From Ahaetulla prasina (lineage: Eukaryota; Chordata; Lepidosauria; Squamata; Colubridae), in the NCBI RefSeq assembly GCF_028640845.1, contig NC_080540.1:168273752-168337751 (forward strand): a stretch of DNA of 64,000 nt. The letters are read 5' to 3'. Both the position numbers and the translations under genes were made by a program. Shown one piece after another: positions 1 through 10,383 of the stretch (position 1 is its first letter; each line of letters begins with the position of its first letter). Under the pieces are notes generated by a model, which was not told the origin of the DNA, searched no databases, and saw only the letters and a program-made list of their open reading frames with translations.

Positions 1-224
1 TCAAGCTAGTTTATTCCATGACTGATCTTCCCGTACTGTACTCAATTTGAGTTACACAGTCTGTATACGAGAATTGTAAGGTAAAGGACAGTTTTACTAC
101 TCCAAGTAAAGAATACTTTTCGTAAAGATTTTTATATAGGAGTATGAACACAATTAATAGATTAGAATTATATGGCACATAAACAAGAGCTGAAGTAATT
201 CAGTCATCTTCCTTTTTAATTATT
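1..224. other. No recognised feature, AT-rich
   Basis: AT-rich sequence without a long reading frame, repeat family or RNA gene that I recognise. Confidence 0.5.
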
Positions 225-536
225 GTCACCAAAAATAATTATTAGATTTTTATTCCACCTTTATTACTCTATAAGTAACTCAAGGCAGCAAACATTCATA
301 CTTCCTCCTCCTGTTTTCCCCACAACAACCCTGGAAGTGGGTTGGGCTGAGAGAGAGAGTGGCTGGTTTAAAGTCACCCAGCTGGCATTCATGGCTAAGG
401 CAGGAAATGAATTCATGGTCTCCTACTTTCTAGCCTGGCACCTTAACCACTAGACCAGGCTGGCTTTCATAGCTAAGACTGGACTAGAATTCCCAGTCTC
501 CTGGTTTCTTGACTAGTACCTTAGTCACTACACGAC
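225..536 (-). mobile_element. tRNA-derived SINE with tandemly duplicated head, L2-type tail
   Basis: Read on the minus strand, this begins with a tRNA-like head (A-box-like TAGTGACTAAGGTACTAG, B-box-like GGGAATTCTAGTCC) at about 463-536. The same head then starts again at about 394-462 (TCTAGTGGTTAAGGTGCCAG). The body follows (GGGTGACTTTAAACCAGCC, CAGGGTTGTTGTGGGGAAAA), then a tail reading CTGCCTTGAGTTACTTATAG with AATAAAGGTGGAATAAAAAT. The tail resembles the L2 3' end seen elsewhere in this window, so L2 machinery probably moved it. The doubled head is unusual for this SINE, whose other copies here have one head. Confidence 0.75.
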
Positions 537-726
537 ATCTGTTGGTTCTTCTTAAAAGAGGGGACGGAACAGCTGAATATACTCTTGGTGTAAGGAAAAT
601 GTGTCTCCAGAGTGAGGCAATAATGATGCACTAGGAATACCATCTCATCCAGACTTTGTGATAAGATTAGAAGTAAGAAAACTGTGTTTGGAATTGTTGG
701 GAAATAATCTGAGACGTAAAATTTAC

Positions 727-1052
727 CTCTCTGTGGGCACGCGAGCCGTCACCTCAGCCCAGCTCCACTGCGCATGTGTGTGAACCTCCCAGCGGCCAGC
801 TGGTTTTCGGGTCTCTGCCGTGCATGCACGGGAGATGGGGTGCACACACGTGGTCATGTATGCATGCTCGGGGGCGGGACACACATGGGGGACACATGCA
901 CATGCTTGGGGGTTGGGTGCATGCATGGGATGCACCCAGGGGTCGCGCGTGCATGCATGAGGGTGAGGCACAGGGAGGCACACGCATTGCATTATGGGTG
1001 CACACACACGCGCTTTTGGCACTTGGTGCCAAAAAGGTTAGCCATCAATGAC
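727..1052 (+). mobile_element. hAT-G nonautonomous element, 5'-truncated, CpG-rich core
   Basis: Matches the element at 9521-10039 from CTCTCTGTGGGCACGCGAGCC through a core of alternating purine/pyrimidine (many GCATGCATG and CACACG runs) to the right end GGTTAGCCATCA. The left terminus with the GCGAACC motif is missing. Long open frames on both strands here come from the GC-rich core lacking TA-containing stop codons and have no protein features. Confidence 0.7.
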
Positions 1053-2152
1053 CTAGAATGATCAATTAAAGGATAATTATACAATAAATCCAGGGTTGTG
1101 CCTGAGGCACGAAGCAATTCCTTTTACTGTAATACTTTGTAAACACAAGTAGCTAGATAGCAAGGATTGAAATGTAAGGTTACCAACTTTACTAAGAAAA
1201 AATATATATGTGCTATTGTGTATGTTATTGCAGTTGCTATTTACAGTAAATTATAAGTAAAAATAAACATCATGGTAGATGGCAACACATTCTTAAGGCA
1301 TAGCTCCAACAACCTGTTGCAAAATTGACTTAAGCTGGTTAGTATGGAGAATCCATTTATGAGATCCATGGATTATTAACAGTCTTTCATGGAAGAGAGC
1401 ATTTAAAAGGCTGAAAATCCTGAGCTTTAAGCTTCTCTCATTATCTTTGCATTATGAAGCCTTATGAAGTGCAATGTTATAAATAGAATGGGAATCTAAT
1501 GCAGGTGTTCACTTGCTCATGGACATGGATATTATATTTTGAGTCGGGGGATATGTGATTGGATGGTTAATCCCTTCCTCCAATGTCTTTACACGTTGGT
1601 GTGCCTTTCAAGTGTCAATACAAAGAATCCTTTGGTTAAGACGAAGGGGCTTTCATAGTGTAATAGCATCCTGGTTATTCCACCCCCTTCAGATCTTACA
1701 TTGCAAAGGTCTTCTTTTTCAATTTAGACAGCCATGGAAAACCAGAGACAAAGCTTACACGTATCCTCCCCATACAGGAAACCTGGTTTGCTGTTTCTGC
1801 ATGCAGGGAAGCGACTACTTATAGCTTGGGCCATTCAAAGGGTGACTTTATTGGGATACAACCAGGCCAGCTCTAAGTATTCTGAGATAACTATCCTAAG
1901 ATAGTTATGGGATAAGGGATGATCATTGTTATGAAAAGGCTGGAATGTGTTAGTTGTTTGTTTTGTTGTAACTTCCTGCATTTTCCTTCCTGGGGTGGAG
2001 AGAAGCTTTTGTGGAATTTTCTGCTTTTTTATGACCATATAATGTGGCTGGCTTTTTGTACTTGGAGATTAATGGAAGTGAGCCTGAACTACACATAACA
2101 AAGTATCTTGGACTAACCCTGGTTGTCTGAAGTTCTTGGCTGGTTCCTTAAT
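1053..2152. other. No recognised feature
   Basis: About 1.1 kb of AT-rich sequence without a recognisable repeat, exon or RNA gene. Small reading frames have no familiar motif. Confidence 0.5.
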
Positions 2153-2396
2153 AATAACTACTACTGCTTTTATATAATAATAACTATAATAATAATATAA
2201 TATAATTATTATTATATAATTATTTATTATATAATTATTATTATAATAATATAATAATAAATAATTAATTATTATTATTAATTATAATAATTATAATTAA
2301 TAATTATTAATTATTAATAATAAGCAATTATTTATATAACTATTATTATAATATAATAATAATAATAAATAATAATAATAACTGCTACTACTACTT
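2153..2396. repeat. AT-rich trinucleotide (TAA/TTA)n microsatellite block
   Basis: About 240 bp built almost only of A and T in interrupted TAA/TTA units on both strands, so it can fold into many hairpins. It may be the expanded tail of an old LINE or SINE, but no body is visible next to it. Confidence 0.9.
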
Positions 2397-2616
2397 TTCC
2401 TCCTGCATTATTATTATTCTCATTCCTACCCCCATTTACATTTTTGACTCAGACTCCAGAATAAGACTCAGACTTATTCCTTGAATATAGGCAGGGTTAT
2501 TTCCAGTTAGAAAACATTCTTTGAGTTCCTTACCCAGGGTGAGCAAGCAAGTGAATTTTCAAGAGATGTAGTCCGAATTTCTTTAACATTACAGCACAAG
2601 TAGCCTTTGATAATAT

Positions 2617-2992
2617 GACCACAATTGGGACCAGAAATTCATGTGAGGTTGTGTGGTACACACAACTGCACCCGATATAATCATTTTACTATGGTCATTA
2701 ACAAATCACTGTAGTCGTTAAGCGAATGAAAAGGTTTTTAAAGGGATCACATGGTTGTTAAGTGAATCCTGCTTCCCGAATTGGTTTTGCCTGCCAGAAG
2801 CTTGTTGGGAAGGTTGCAAATCACAATCACATGACCGCAAGACCCTGCAACTCTCATAAATGTGAGCCAGTTGCCAAGTGCCCAAATCACAGTTGTGACT
2901 CTGGGGACTAGTGCAACTTTAAAACTTTGAGGATGGATCATAGGTCACTTTTTCTGAGGCCATCATAACTTTAAACCATCATTAAACAAACA
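2617..2992 (-). mobile_element. T-family DNA element, diverged copy
   Basis: Old, reversed relative of the T-family element at 48260-48641. Shared words include GTCGTTAAGCGAATG, ATCACATGGTTGTTAAGTGAAT, GTTGCAAATCACAATCACATGACCGC, CATAAATGTGAGCCAGTTGCCAAG and the closing CATAACTTTAAACC. Termini are eroded. Confidence 0.6.
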
Positions 2993-4375
2993 TTACATGA
3001 AGTCAAGGATAACCTGTAAATCACATTATTAATACAAGTCTATGCATTTATGTTACTATGATTTTCAGTTATTTGGATTGATGTCTCTCACACACACAAA
3101 CACACACACACATGTTTACCTATGATTAGTTAAAGTATGGTTACCAAATTAATGGAGTTTCTCAGTTCATATTGCACCATTAACTGAAATCACAACATGC
3201 TAGGCTACAATTCTAAATGGTTAGCTAAATGACTTGTTTCTGGCTCATTGTATTCTGTGAACAGACCTTTAGCATAACTATGGAGCCTCCTCTTTTGCCT
3301 CCTATTCAACATGTTTTATCCTTGCATCTCCTCCTGTGTGGATGGGTAAGCAGTTTTCTTGTTAAACCTCTTAATTGGAACATGTTTCTTCATTAGTAAC
3401 TTTCCAGAAATTAAATGAAAATCTTCCATTTTTTTATTGGGCCTTTGATGTAGATACTTCTGAATTGCTTTTTGGTGTTTTATTTTTGTGTAGCTGCTGT
3501 ATTTCTCTGCTTCTATTTACTTTTTTTAAAAAAAATCTGCTTTTCCCCCTAAGTATTTAAACAAATGAGTCACGCTGTTGAGCAAAATACTTTAAATATT
3601 GAATTGGACGCCAGTAGTTGATAGACTGGCTGTAAATGGCCTAAGCTCATTTATATTTTTGCTAATTCAATAACAACGCATTGAAAACATACTTAAATAT
3701 ATTGCTAGTTAAATAGTCTTTAATAAGAACTGTTTTCAACACAGTCTGTGGGAAATATATATAATTCAAATACAATTAAGCGTTGATTATGACACTTTCA
3801 TTTTCCCTTCAGTAGACCCTGGTGTATGGGGGGTGGGGGGAAATGGAAGGAAAAGAATTACAAATGGAATTCTGTCTCTGGGGCAGAAAAGTGGCATAAT
3901 TAAAGCTTAATCTGGAAAAATATTTTAAAGATTGCATTCCCTTTCCTGTGCTTTTATTTTCCCCTTCTAGTGAGGGAAGCTACCAAATCCAACTTTTCCT
4001 TTCAGTAATTACCATTATAGATAATCAAGCAAACTATGTAGCTTGCTGGCTTTTGCTGTTACTGTTTACTGAAAATAATTTCCCTTCTTTCTGGAATAAG
4101 CACCTTAGCTCTTTCATAATGACACGTCAGCTACCAACCGGAATGGGTGGTTTCTGTGATGTGAAACACAGCCAATATTTTAGCTGCAGATTCCAATAGA
4201 GATTAAGCCAGTGACGAGAGACCGCTCTAATTACAACCGGAACTCTTGACCAGTTTGTGAGCCGCATAATGTGCCCTGATTTGAGCAGTTTACCTATTTG
4301 TAAACCCAACAAAATTATTTGGGCTTGATTTCCTCCTCCCTGTCTGATGAAACCAGAATAACTCTATTTTTAATA
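2993..4375. other. No recognised repeat; possible conserved noncoding block at 3940-4340
   Basis: Apart from the CA run this is the longest stretch in the first 5 kb without transposon matches. The part at about 3940-4340 has balanced composition, few simple repeats and homeodomain-like words (TCTAATTACAACC), which looks like unique or constrained sequence. No splice-bounded coding exon could be supported. Confidence 0.3.
3087..3115. repeat. (CA)n microsatellite
   Basis: Short CA dinucleotide run with a single interruption. Confidence 0.9.
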
Positions 4376-4455
4376 TATATGGAGATTCTCAGTTATCCAG
4401 GTCACAGTTGTCCCAAAAGTGTTTTTTCAAGAGGCAACTGGACTTTCTTGTTTTC
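4376..4455 (+). repeat. Unclassified interspersed repeat fragment
   Basis: Contains GAGATTCTCAGTTATCCAGG, then CAAGAGGCAACTGGACTTTC. I associate it with the fragment at 5229-5312 (AAGAAGCTTCTTCAGCTCTG), as the two segments usually sit next to each other in squamate interspersed repeats. That link is from memory; here they are about 0.8 kb apart. Confidence 0.4.
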
Positions 4456-4797
4456 CTTTGAAGAACTAAAAGACTTGGTTTGCTCCATGGGAAGATGTTG
4501 TAAGGCCGTCATTCATGCTAAAGGTTACCCAACTAAGTATTAACTGACATTGATCATTTTTGTATCTCTCGTTTTTTCTTTGGTGATAATTTTTGTATAT
4601 CTAGGTTTTTTTACCCGTTTCACTTTGCTATTCTAATAGAAAATCTTTCATAACAGTTATTGCATGACATTCTTGATTAAGTTATCTTTCCATTGATATA
4701 TAACTTTATGGTACTGCTCCAAAAAAAAGTGGTGTTATTAGTTAGTTTTAGAAAATACACTTTTCCCAAAAGGTTTCCACAATTTTGGCCGCTATTG
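4456..4797 (+). mobile_element. Tc1/mariner element, 3' end with transposase C-terminus
   Basis: The frame 4456-4543 encodes a transposase C-terminal tail (KDLVCSMGRCCKAVIHAKG, then YPTKY and stop). It matches the tail of the second Tc1 relic at 61701-61935, which carries the C-terminal catalytic region. After a 3' UTR the right inverted repeat reads CCCAAAAGGTTTCCACAATT up to GCTATTG, followed by TA (4798-4799), the expected Tc1/mariner target. The left half, including the DNA-binding and most of the catalytic domain, is missing, so the copy is dead. Confidence 0.85.
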
Positions 4798-5083
4798 TAA
4801 TTCTACCATGTATCTTACTGAGTTTGGAGTCCGACTCCCATGAGCCCCAGGCAAGACAGCCAAAGGCAGGTCAAGATGACCTTCAGGATAATACTTGGTA
4901 GCTTCCATTCTTGATGCTTGAGAGCGCATCCAAGTAACCCAGATGATGTGCTGGTGTTAGGGGGCATTAAAGTGGCCCTATTTGATACCTCCATCTTCTG
5001 CCATGTTGTTACGTCCATCGGAAACAAGAAGGACATGCTCCCCTGTTCAATGTGACGACTTCAGGATAATAACTTTGGAAAGA

Positions 5084-5228
5084 CAGTCCTCGACTTACAA
5101 CAGTCCATTTACTGACCGTTTAAAGTTCAAAGGCACTGAAAAACAGGGACTGGCTGCAGGGCTGTTTTTCACCCTTACAACCTTTGATCATGGGATCAAA
5201 ATTGAAATGCTTGGCAACTGGCTCATAC
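5084..5228 (+). mobile_element. T-family DNA element, truncated
   Basis: Begins with the family terminus CAGTCCTCGACTTACAACAG and follows the family to GCTTGGCAACTGGCTCATACTT, where it is cut and followed by an unrelated repeat. Confidence 0.75.
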
Positions 5229-5312
5229 TTTCGCTTCTCATCTAAGAAGCTTCTTCAGCTCTGTTTTTCTTTGAAGATGTTTGGCTTCTCATCCAAGAAG
5301 CTTCTTCCGAGC
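5229..5312 (+). repeat. Unclassified repeat with two GAAGCTTCTT palindromes
   Basis: Two near-copies of CGCTTCTCATCTAAGAAGC lie about 50 bp apart, each containing the palindrome AAGAAGCTTCTT. Family not identified. Confidence 0.5.
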
Positions 5313-5651
5313 GATGATTTGCTGACTCTATTAAATAATACTTTTTATTTCTCTGCTGCAGAAGGTTTTATCTGCTGTTTGTAAAGGCAAGAGAAGGCCA
5401 GGTAATTTTTTTCCCTCATCATAGGGCAACCTTGTTGGAGAAAGAAGGGTGATGTGAGAGAGAGAGGGGCCCAATTGTTTACCCCTAGTCCATTAGACCA
5501 GGGGTGAAATATAATTTTTTTTTGCTACCGGTTCTGTGTGTGTGGCTTGGTGGGGGGTGTCATGTGACTGGGTGGTCGTGGCCATGTGACTGGGGGATCA
5601 AAAGACAGAAACTCACTAACAATGTCCTGCTGGAGCAGGGTTGGATTAGAT

Positions 5652-5765
5652 CAGAGGTCTCCAACCTTGGCCACTTTAAGACTTGTGGATTTCAACTCCC
5701 AGAGTTTCAGAATTCTGGGAATTGAAGTCCACAAGTCTTAAAGTGACCAAGGTTGAAGACTCTTG
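5652..5765. mobile_element. hAT-C palindromic MITE inside CR1 inside hAT-B
   Basis: Nearly symmetrical element: CAGAGGTCTCCAACCTTGG on the left and the reverse complement CCAAGGTTGAAGACTCTTG on the right, with matching inner arms (GACTTGTGGATTTCAACTCC). The target duplication is exact, GATTAGAT (5644-5651 and 5766-5773). The target is the CR1 3' motif GGTTGGATTAGATGACCTCC. Confidence 0.9.
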
Positions 5766-5846
5766 GATTAGATGACCTCCAGGTCCCTTCCAGCCCTGGA
5801 TTATCTTCTGAAGCTGCATCTAGTGCCAGGTTTGCAGTCCTTCCTT

Positions 5847-5922
5847 CTCTCCTCTCCTCTCCTCTCCTCCTTCCTTTCTTCCCTCCCTTCTTTCTCTTTC
5901 TCTCTCTCTCTCTCTCTCAAAA
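5847..5922. repeat. Polypyrimidine (CTTCC/TC)n tract
   Basis: About 75 bp of uninterrupted C and T ending in a (TC)n run. Low complexity, inside hAT-B. Confidence 0.9.
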
Positions 5923-6309
5923 ATGACCCCACCACACCCGTTTTTCCTCCCAGCCTACCTGAAGCTTGCTAGCCACACCAAAAAACGGGAAAGAGGGAGT
6001 CCATTTTTCCTCCCAGCAGGCTTCAGGGAGCCTGCTGGGAGGAAAAACGGACTCTCCCCACCCCCCGTTTTTTGGCTAGCACCCAGCTGATCTGCACGAT
6101 TATCAGTGGGTTTTTTTCTTACTTTTAAAAGCTTTTTTTCGGCAGAATAAAAAATGCTTTTAAAAGTAAAAAAAAAACCCTCTGATGATCAAGCGGCTCA
6201 GATGGGGCAGGGGGGAGGGATTTTTGCTACCGGTTCTCTGAACCACCGCCATCGCTACCGGATCGGGCGATCCAGTCTGAACCGGGAGCATTTCACCCCT
6301 GCATTAGAC

Positions 6310-7006
6310 CAAAATGGCTTTTCTTAGAACTATCCCAAGAAGGCACCAAAATGAAGGGAAAAAAAGGAAAGGAAATTTGATGGACAGTGTCCCAAGAAGA
6401 ATTTTTACATGCAGAAGATTCCACATTCAGCCTCTACTATTACAAACAAAGGAGAAAAATTATTTTCAGCTGCAAACCTATCCTTTTGCCCGTTGTCCAG
6501 GAAAAGCAAGATATGGACCTGAGAGTCCATTGCTGAAATCCTTTTAATGAACAATGAATAATCAAAGAATAAATCGATAAGCGGAAATGGCTCTAGATAT
6601 GCAAAGGATATATATCAGTAATTATTGTACTAGTGCCTTGTGAAGTACACAAAAAATGCTTGCTGTCTCTTTACCCATGTGGTGTCTATTAAGTTTGTTT
6701 TCTGAATGCCTAGAGAACAATTACTGTTCTTAAAATAAACGAAAAGAAAGAAGAAAAATTCTCCTACAAAGGCCTTCAATATCAGAATAGATTTTTTTAA
6801 ATAATATGGGTAACATTTACTACACTGTACAGTTTCACTCAATTCCTATTGTCTTGACCATGATTTTTATTATTCATTTTTAATTTCATAATTTTTAGTA
6901 TCTTAACATTATCTCTCTGTGTGCATATAATATATGTTAAAGTATATAATCATAATCATACTTCATAAAGCTATAACCTCCACAACAATTTCAAATTTAA
7001 CACAGC
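6310..7006. other. No recognised feature
   Basis: AT-rich sequence with short meaningless reading frames. Confidence 0.5.
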
Positions 7007-7200
7007 CAGTTTGGTGTAGTGTTTAAGGTGTTGGCCTGGAAATCAGGAAACAGTTGAGTTCTAGGACTCCCTTAGGCATGAAAACCAGCTGAGTGACTTT
7101 GGGCCACTTACTCTCTCTGAGACCAACCAAACTCACAGGGTTGTTATGAGGAAAAGAAGAGGCAGGGGTATTAGATATTATTTGCTACCTTGAGCTAATT
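7007..7200 (+). mobile_element. tRNA-derived SINE
   Basis: Head GTGTAGTGTTTAAGGTGTTGG and B-box-like GAGTTCTAGGACTCCC, then GTGACTTTGGGCCACTTACT, CACAGGGTTGTTATGAGG and GCTACCTTGAGC. It lies tail to tail with a second SINE of opposite orientation that starts right after it. Confidence 0.8.
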
Positions 7201-7655
7201 TTATTTTATTTATTTATTCAATTATTATCCTACCTTTAATAGTGTATACCGTGTTTCCCTGAGAATAAGACTGAGTCTTATATTATTTTTTGCTCCAAAA
7301 GATGCATTAGGGCTTATTTTCTGGTTAGGTCTTATTTTTGGGGAAATACAGCACTAATTGCATCCAATCTTAACTGGGGCTTATTTTGGGGGCAGAGCTT
7401 ATATTACAAGCATCCTGAAAAATCATGCTAGGGCTTATCTTCCAGTTGGGTTTTATTTTCAGGGAAACATGGTAAGTAACTCAAGGCAGCAAATATACCT
7501 AATATTCCTATTTTCCCTACAACATCAACCCTATGAGGTGAGCTGGGCTGAAATTAATTGGCCCAAAGTCACCCAGCTAGCTTTCATGACTAAGGCAGGG
7601 CTAGAACTCAGTTTTCTGGTTTTTAGACTGGCGCCTTAAACATTAGATCTGGCTC
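7201..7655 (-). mobile_element. tRNA-derived SINE (minus), split by a TA-target element
   Basis: On the minus strand the head (GTTTAAGGCGCCAGTCTAAA) ends at about 7655. The body continues through GTGACTTTGGGCCAATTAA and GCTGCCTTGAGTTACTTA to 7474, is interrupted by the element at 7249-7471, and resumes with its tail ATTAAAGGTAGGATAATAAT and an AAATAAAT run to 7201. Confidence 0.75.
7249..7471. mobile_element. Short TIR element with TA target duplication
   Basis: Inverted termini CCGTGTTTCCCTGAGAATAA and, reversed, CCATGTTTCCCTGAAAATAA are flanked by TA on both sides (7247-7248, 7472-7473). The inside repeats the words GGGCTTATTTT and AGGTCTTATTTT. Probably a mariner-type MITE. It sits inside a minus-strand SINE and is therefore younger. 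Confidence 0.7.
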
Positions 7656-7705
7656 ATGGATGATGGATGGATGGATGGATAGATAGATAGATAGATAAAT
7701 AGATA
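7656..7705. repeat. (GATG)n(GATA)n microsatellite
   Basis: Tetranucleotide run: about five GATG units followed by about six GATA/AATA units. Confidence 0.9.
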
Positions 7706-8588
7706 TGCTCGAAATATCATTCTAGGGTTTCATGATGAAAAGTAAGGTTTAATAAAAGAAAGGGAGGGGTGAGATTTAATCCAAAGAAAGGTGAGGCAGG
7801 ATGAATAACTAATCTTTTTTTAATGATCGTTAACATTCTTGCAGAATTACAGATAAGTCTCATTTCCAATTTGCCCTTGGCTCAAATTCAGACAAATTCG
7901 TTAGAAAATCAATAACGTGAGTCATTTTCTGCTATGTTGTGCTTGAGAGTGTTAATGTGTTCAAAAAAACGTAATCTGAGATTAAATGAGTTTCATTGGA
8001 AAAGAAAAGCCATCTTGGTTAATCAAGCGTTTAAAAACTGCTCCAGCGATAACATTGCTGTGGACAAATCACTCCATGTAGGATTAGGGGGCAGAGTTAG
8101 GTGATTCCCTAAACAATCAATAAGTTGTCCTTATTTTTTTTTAAATCTAGAAACGTTCTTTTAAAAATATCAACATAAACCCTTCATTGTGAATACACAA
8201 GGTTGTTTTCCTGATTAAGTCAGCCTGTTAACAATAACATTGGTTAACAGCAGGAAAGTGATGTAAGGTCTGAGGATCAATCTGATACTTCAAGGTTTTT
8301 CTTTCAGAAGGGCTGAATATGCACATGCCCTTTTATCAAATGGCTTCCTAAGGGTGATGAGAAAACCTTGAAATATATCAATATTTAGTGAATAGTTCTC
8401 AAGAAACATGGCTGCAAGAGAGTTCTTAATGTAATTGTCCTCCACTCACAATCCTATCGTGCACCAATTCTTATTCATCTTCTGAAGATGTCCTGGAAGA
8501 TCTATGGGAGAACTTCTACATACCAGTCCAGAAGCATAAAAAGCAATAATAATTATGCTGGTCAAAACATCAGAATCATTTGTTGGAT
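7706..8588. other. No recognised repeat
   Basis: About 0.9 kb without transposon matches or a supported exon. The part at about 7840-8060 (ATCAATAACGTGAGTCATTT and similar) has the look of unique sequence. Confidence 0.4.
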
Positions 8589-8822
8589 AGCATCTTTTTG
8601 TGTGTGTTCAATTGCATCCAATTCTCAGAGACTACCTGGACAATTCCTTGCATTTTTTCTTGGCAAGATTTTTCAGACGGGGTTTGCCATTGCTTCTTTC
8701 CTAGGGCTGAGAGAGAATGACCGGCCTAAAGTCACTGAAGCTGTCTTTCATGGCTGTGGCGGGATTAGAACTCACAAACTCCAGGTTTCTAGCCTGATGC
8801 TTTAACCACTACATCTTGATAT
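8589..8822 (-). mobile_element. Sauria-type SINE with BovB-like tail
   Basis: On the minus strand: head GTAGTGGTTAAAGCATCAGG, B-box-like GAGTTCTAATCCC, then GTGACTTTAGGCCGGTCATT, CAGCCCTAGGAAAGAAGCAA, CTTGCCAAGAAAAAATGC and an end reading GAATTGGATGCAATTGAAC. The last 80 bp resemble the 3' end known for Sauria SINEs and BovB (the BovB copy at 61037-61700 ends CGGACACGACTTCGCAAC), so BovB is the likely partner LINE. Confidence 0.8.
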
Positions 8823-9512
8823 CTTTGTTAGGGACAAAGAGCACAAAACAGTATGCAGGCCACCGAGTTCTCTGGAAGAACCCTACACATGTATAGAGAT
8901 ACAACAAGCATACCCACAAATACATAAAACCAAGATCATCCAAGATACAGTTTTGCCCTTCCATATTAACCAGAATTGACCAGGCCTTCATTACTTTAAT
9001 TGGAGATGAAAAAGCAGGTATTTGCTCAACTATATGGACGCTCTGAAACTGTATATATATTTACCTTTAAATGCAGCGTTCCTGCTTTCCCTCATGTCCA
9101 ATACAATATCCAGAAAATAATGGGGGGGGGGAATCAGTTTCAGCTACATCCTTCCCGCCTTCCTCTCCTTAAGATATTAGGAGCTAGCAAATTTCAGATG
9201 TCCCATTAGCTAATTTTCCAGTTATGGTATGGTTTGCCTTCTTTTGTGTGGTTGGTTGTTTCCTTGCAAGGTTGTCACCCCCTGTTTTTTTATTTCACAT
9301 AAATTTAACTTTGGAGATGCCTTAGTAGGATGTGCTGGAGGAGGGTAGACAAATACAGGCACACTCCAAAATCAGACCCATCCCATTCAAGCTGCAGTGC
9401 TCTGATTTCATGGATAATTCCTCCCATTTATCACCCAATTCCTGGTAGCCAAGCCAGAAGAGAAAATAAATCATCTGGTCTGTTGGCATATCCACAAGTC
9501 ACCACAAGTTGG
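8823..9512. other. No recognised feature
   Basis: No supported element in about 0.7 kb; a short G run lies near 9121. Confidence 0.5.
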
Positions 9513-9520
9513 GATAGGGC

Positions 9521-10039
9521 CATGATAGCGAACCTATGGCACGTGTGCCACAGGTGGCATGCAGCGCTCTCTGTGGGGATGCGAGCCATCACCCCAGTTC
9601 AACTCTGCCGTGCATGCATGTGTGGCTCCCACTGGCCAGCTGGTCGTTGGGTCTCTGCCACTCGTGCAGGGGCGGGGCGCATGTGCGGGGGCTGTACACA
9701 CGTGTGGGGGTATGGGGTACATGTGGGGGTTACGCATGCATGCATGGGGGTGGGGCGCTTGTGTGGGGGCCATGTGCTTGTGCAGGGGGCACATGCATGC
9801 GTGGGGCACATGCAGAGCCCCCGCATGCATGTGCAGGGGGCGTGTGCGGGGGCACGTGTTTGTGCACGGGAAAGCATGGGAGCATGCGCATGCATGGGCC
9901 ATGTGCAGGGGCTGCGCATGCATGCGCGGTGGTGGGGCACTTGCGTGGGGCACATGCAGGGGGGCACGCATGCATTGCATTTTGGGGTTCGGGTGTGCAC
10001 TTTGGGCACTCGGTCTGGAAAAGGTTAGCCATCACAGAG
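9521..10039 (+). mobile_element. hAT-G nonautonomous element with CpG-rich alternating core
   Basis: Left end CATGATAGCGAACCTATGGC, right end GAAAAGGTTAGCCATCACAG; flanks GATAGGGC (9513-9520) and GATAGGGT (10040-10047) match at 7 of 8 positions. The middle is about 350 bp of GCATGCATGTG-like alternating purine/pyrimidine with high CpG. Open frames of 111-232 codons appear here in five of six frames, which shows they are compositional artefacts and not genes. Confidence 0.8.
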
Positions 10040-10186
10040 ATAGGGTTTGGCAGTGGGGACAGCAAATGTTACAGCGATATTGTTTGTGCTCACTGAAGAA
10101 TTGGTACATAGTGTTTTAGCTCTGTACGAAAGAAAGACCTACAAAATGGTTTGTAATATGCAAATATAAATGTGCAAGGGGATATA

Positions 10187-10383
10187 GCAATAGACTTATA
10201 TATCACTTCATAGTGCTTTATAGCCATCTCTAAGCAGTTTATAGAGTCAGCCTATTGCCCCCAACAATCTGGGTCCTCATTTTACCCACCTCGGAAGGAT
10301 GGAAGGTGGAGTCAACTTTGAGCTGGTGAGATTTGAACTGCGGAATTGCTGTTAACAGTCAGCTGAAGTAGCCTGCAGTGCTG
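10187..10383 (-). mobile_element. MIR-like tRNA SINE with L2-type end
   Basis: Minus-strand copy of the SINE at 20213-20466: TAGACTTATATATCACTTCA at its 3' end, CAGCCTATTGCCCCCAACAA, GGGTCCTCATTTTACCCACC, and a degraded head near 10370. Confidence 0.8.

Larger units (their letters stand above)
5499..6301 (+). mobile_element. hAT-B nonautonomous element with exact 8-bp target duplication
   Basis: Terminal inverted repeats CAGGGGTGAAAT and ATTTCACCCCTG are flanked by an exact 8-bp duplication CATTAGAC (5491-5498 and 6302-6309). The left part carries GCTACCGGTTCTGTG and the right part GCTACCGGATCGGGCGATCC, both shared with the element at 54968-56241. Inside are a CR1 3' fragment, a MITE (5652-5765), a polypyrimidine tract and an AAAACGG-containing inverted repeat. 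No transposase is present. Confidence 0.9.

Noticed and set aside
394..536. tRNA genes
   Set aside because: The A- and B-box-like words belong to SINE heads that cannot form a complete cloverleaf; the same applies to the other SINE heads.
9330..10119. Overlapping open frames of 111-232 codons on both strands
   Set aside because: They lie in the CpG-rich, TA-poor hAT-G core. Five of six frames are open at once, and the peptides are Cys/His/Ala/Gly-rich without domain character.
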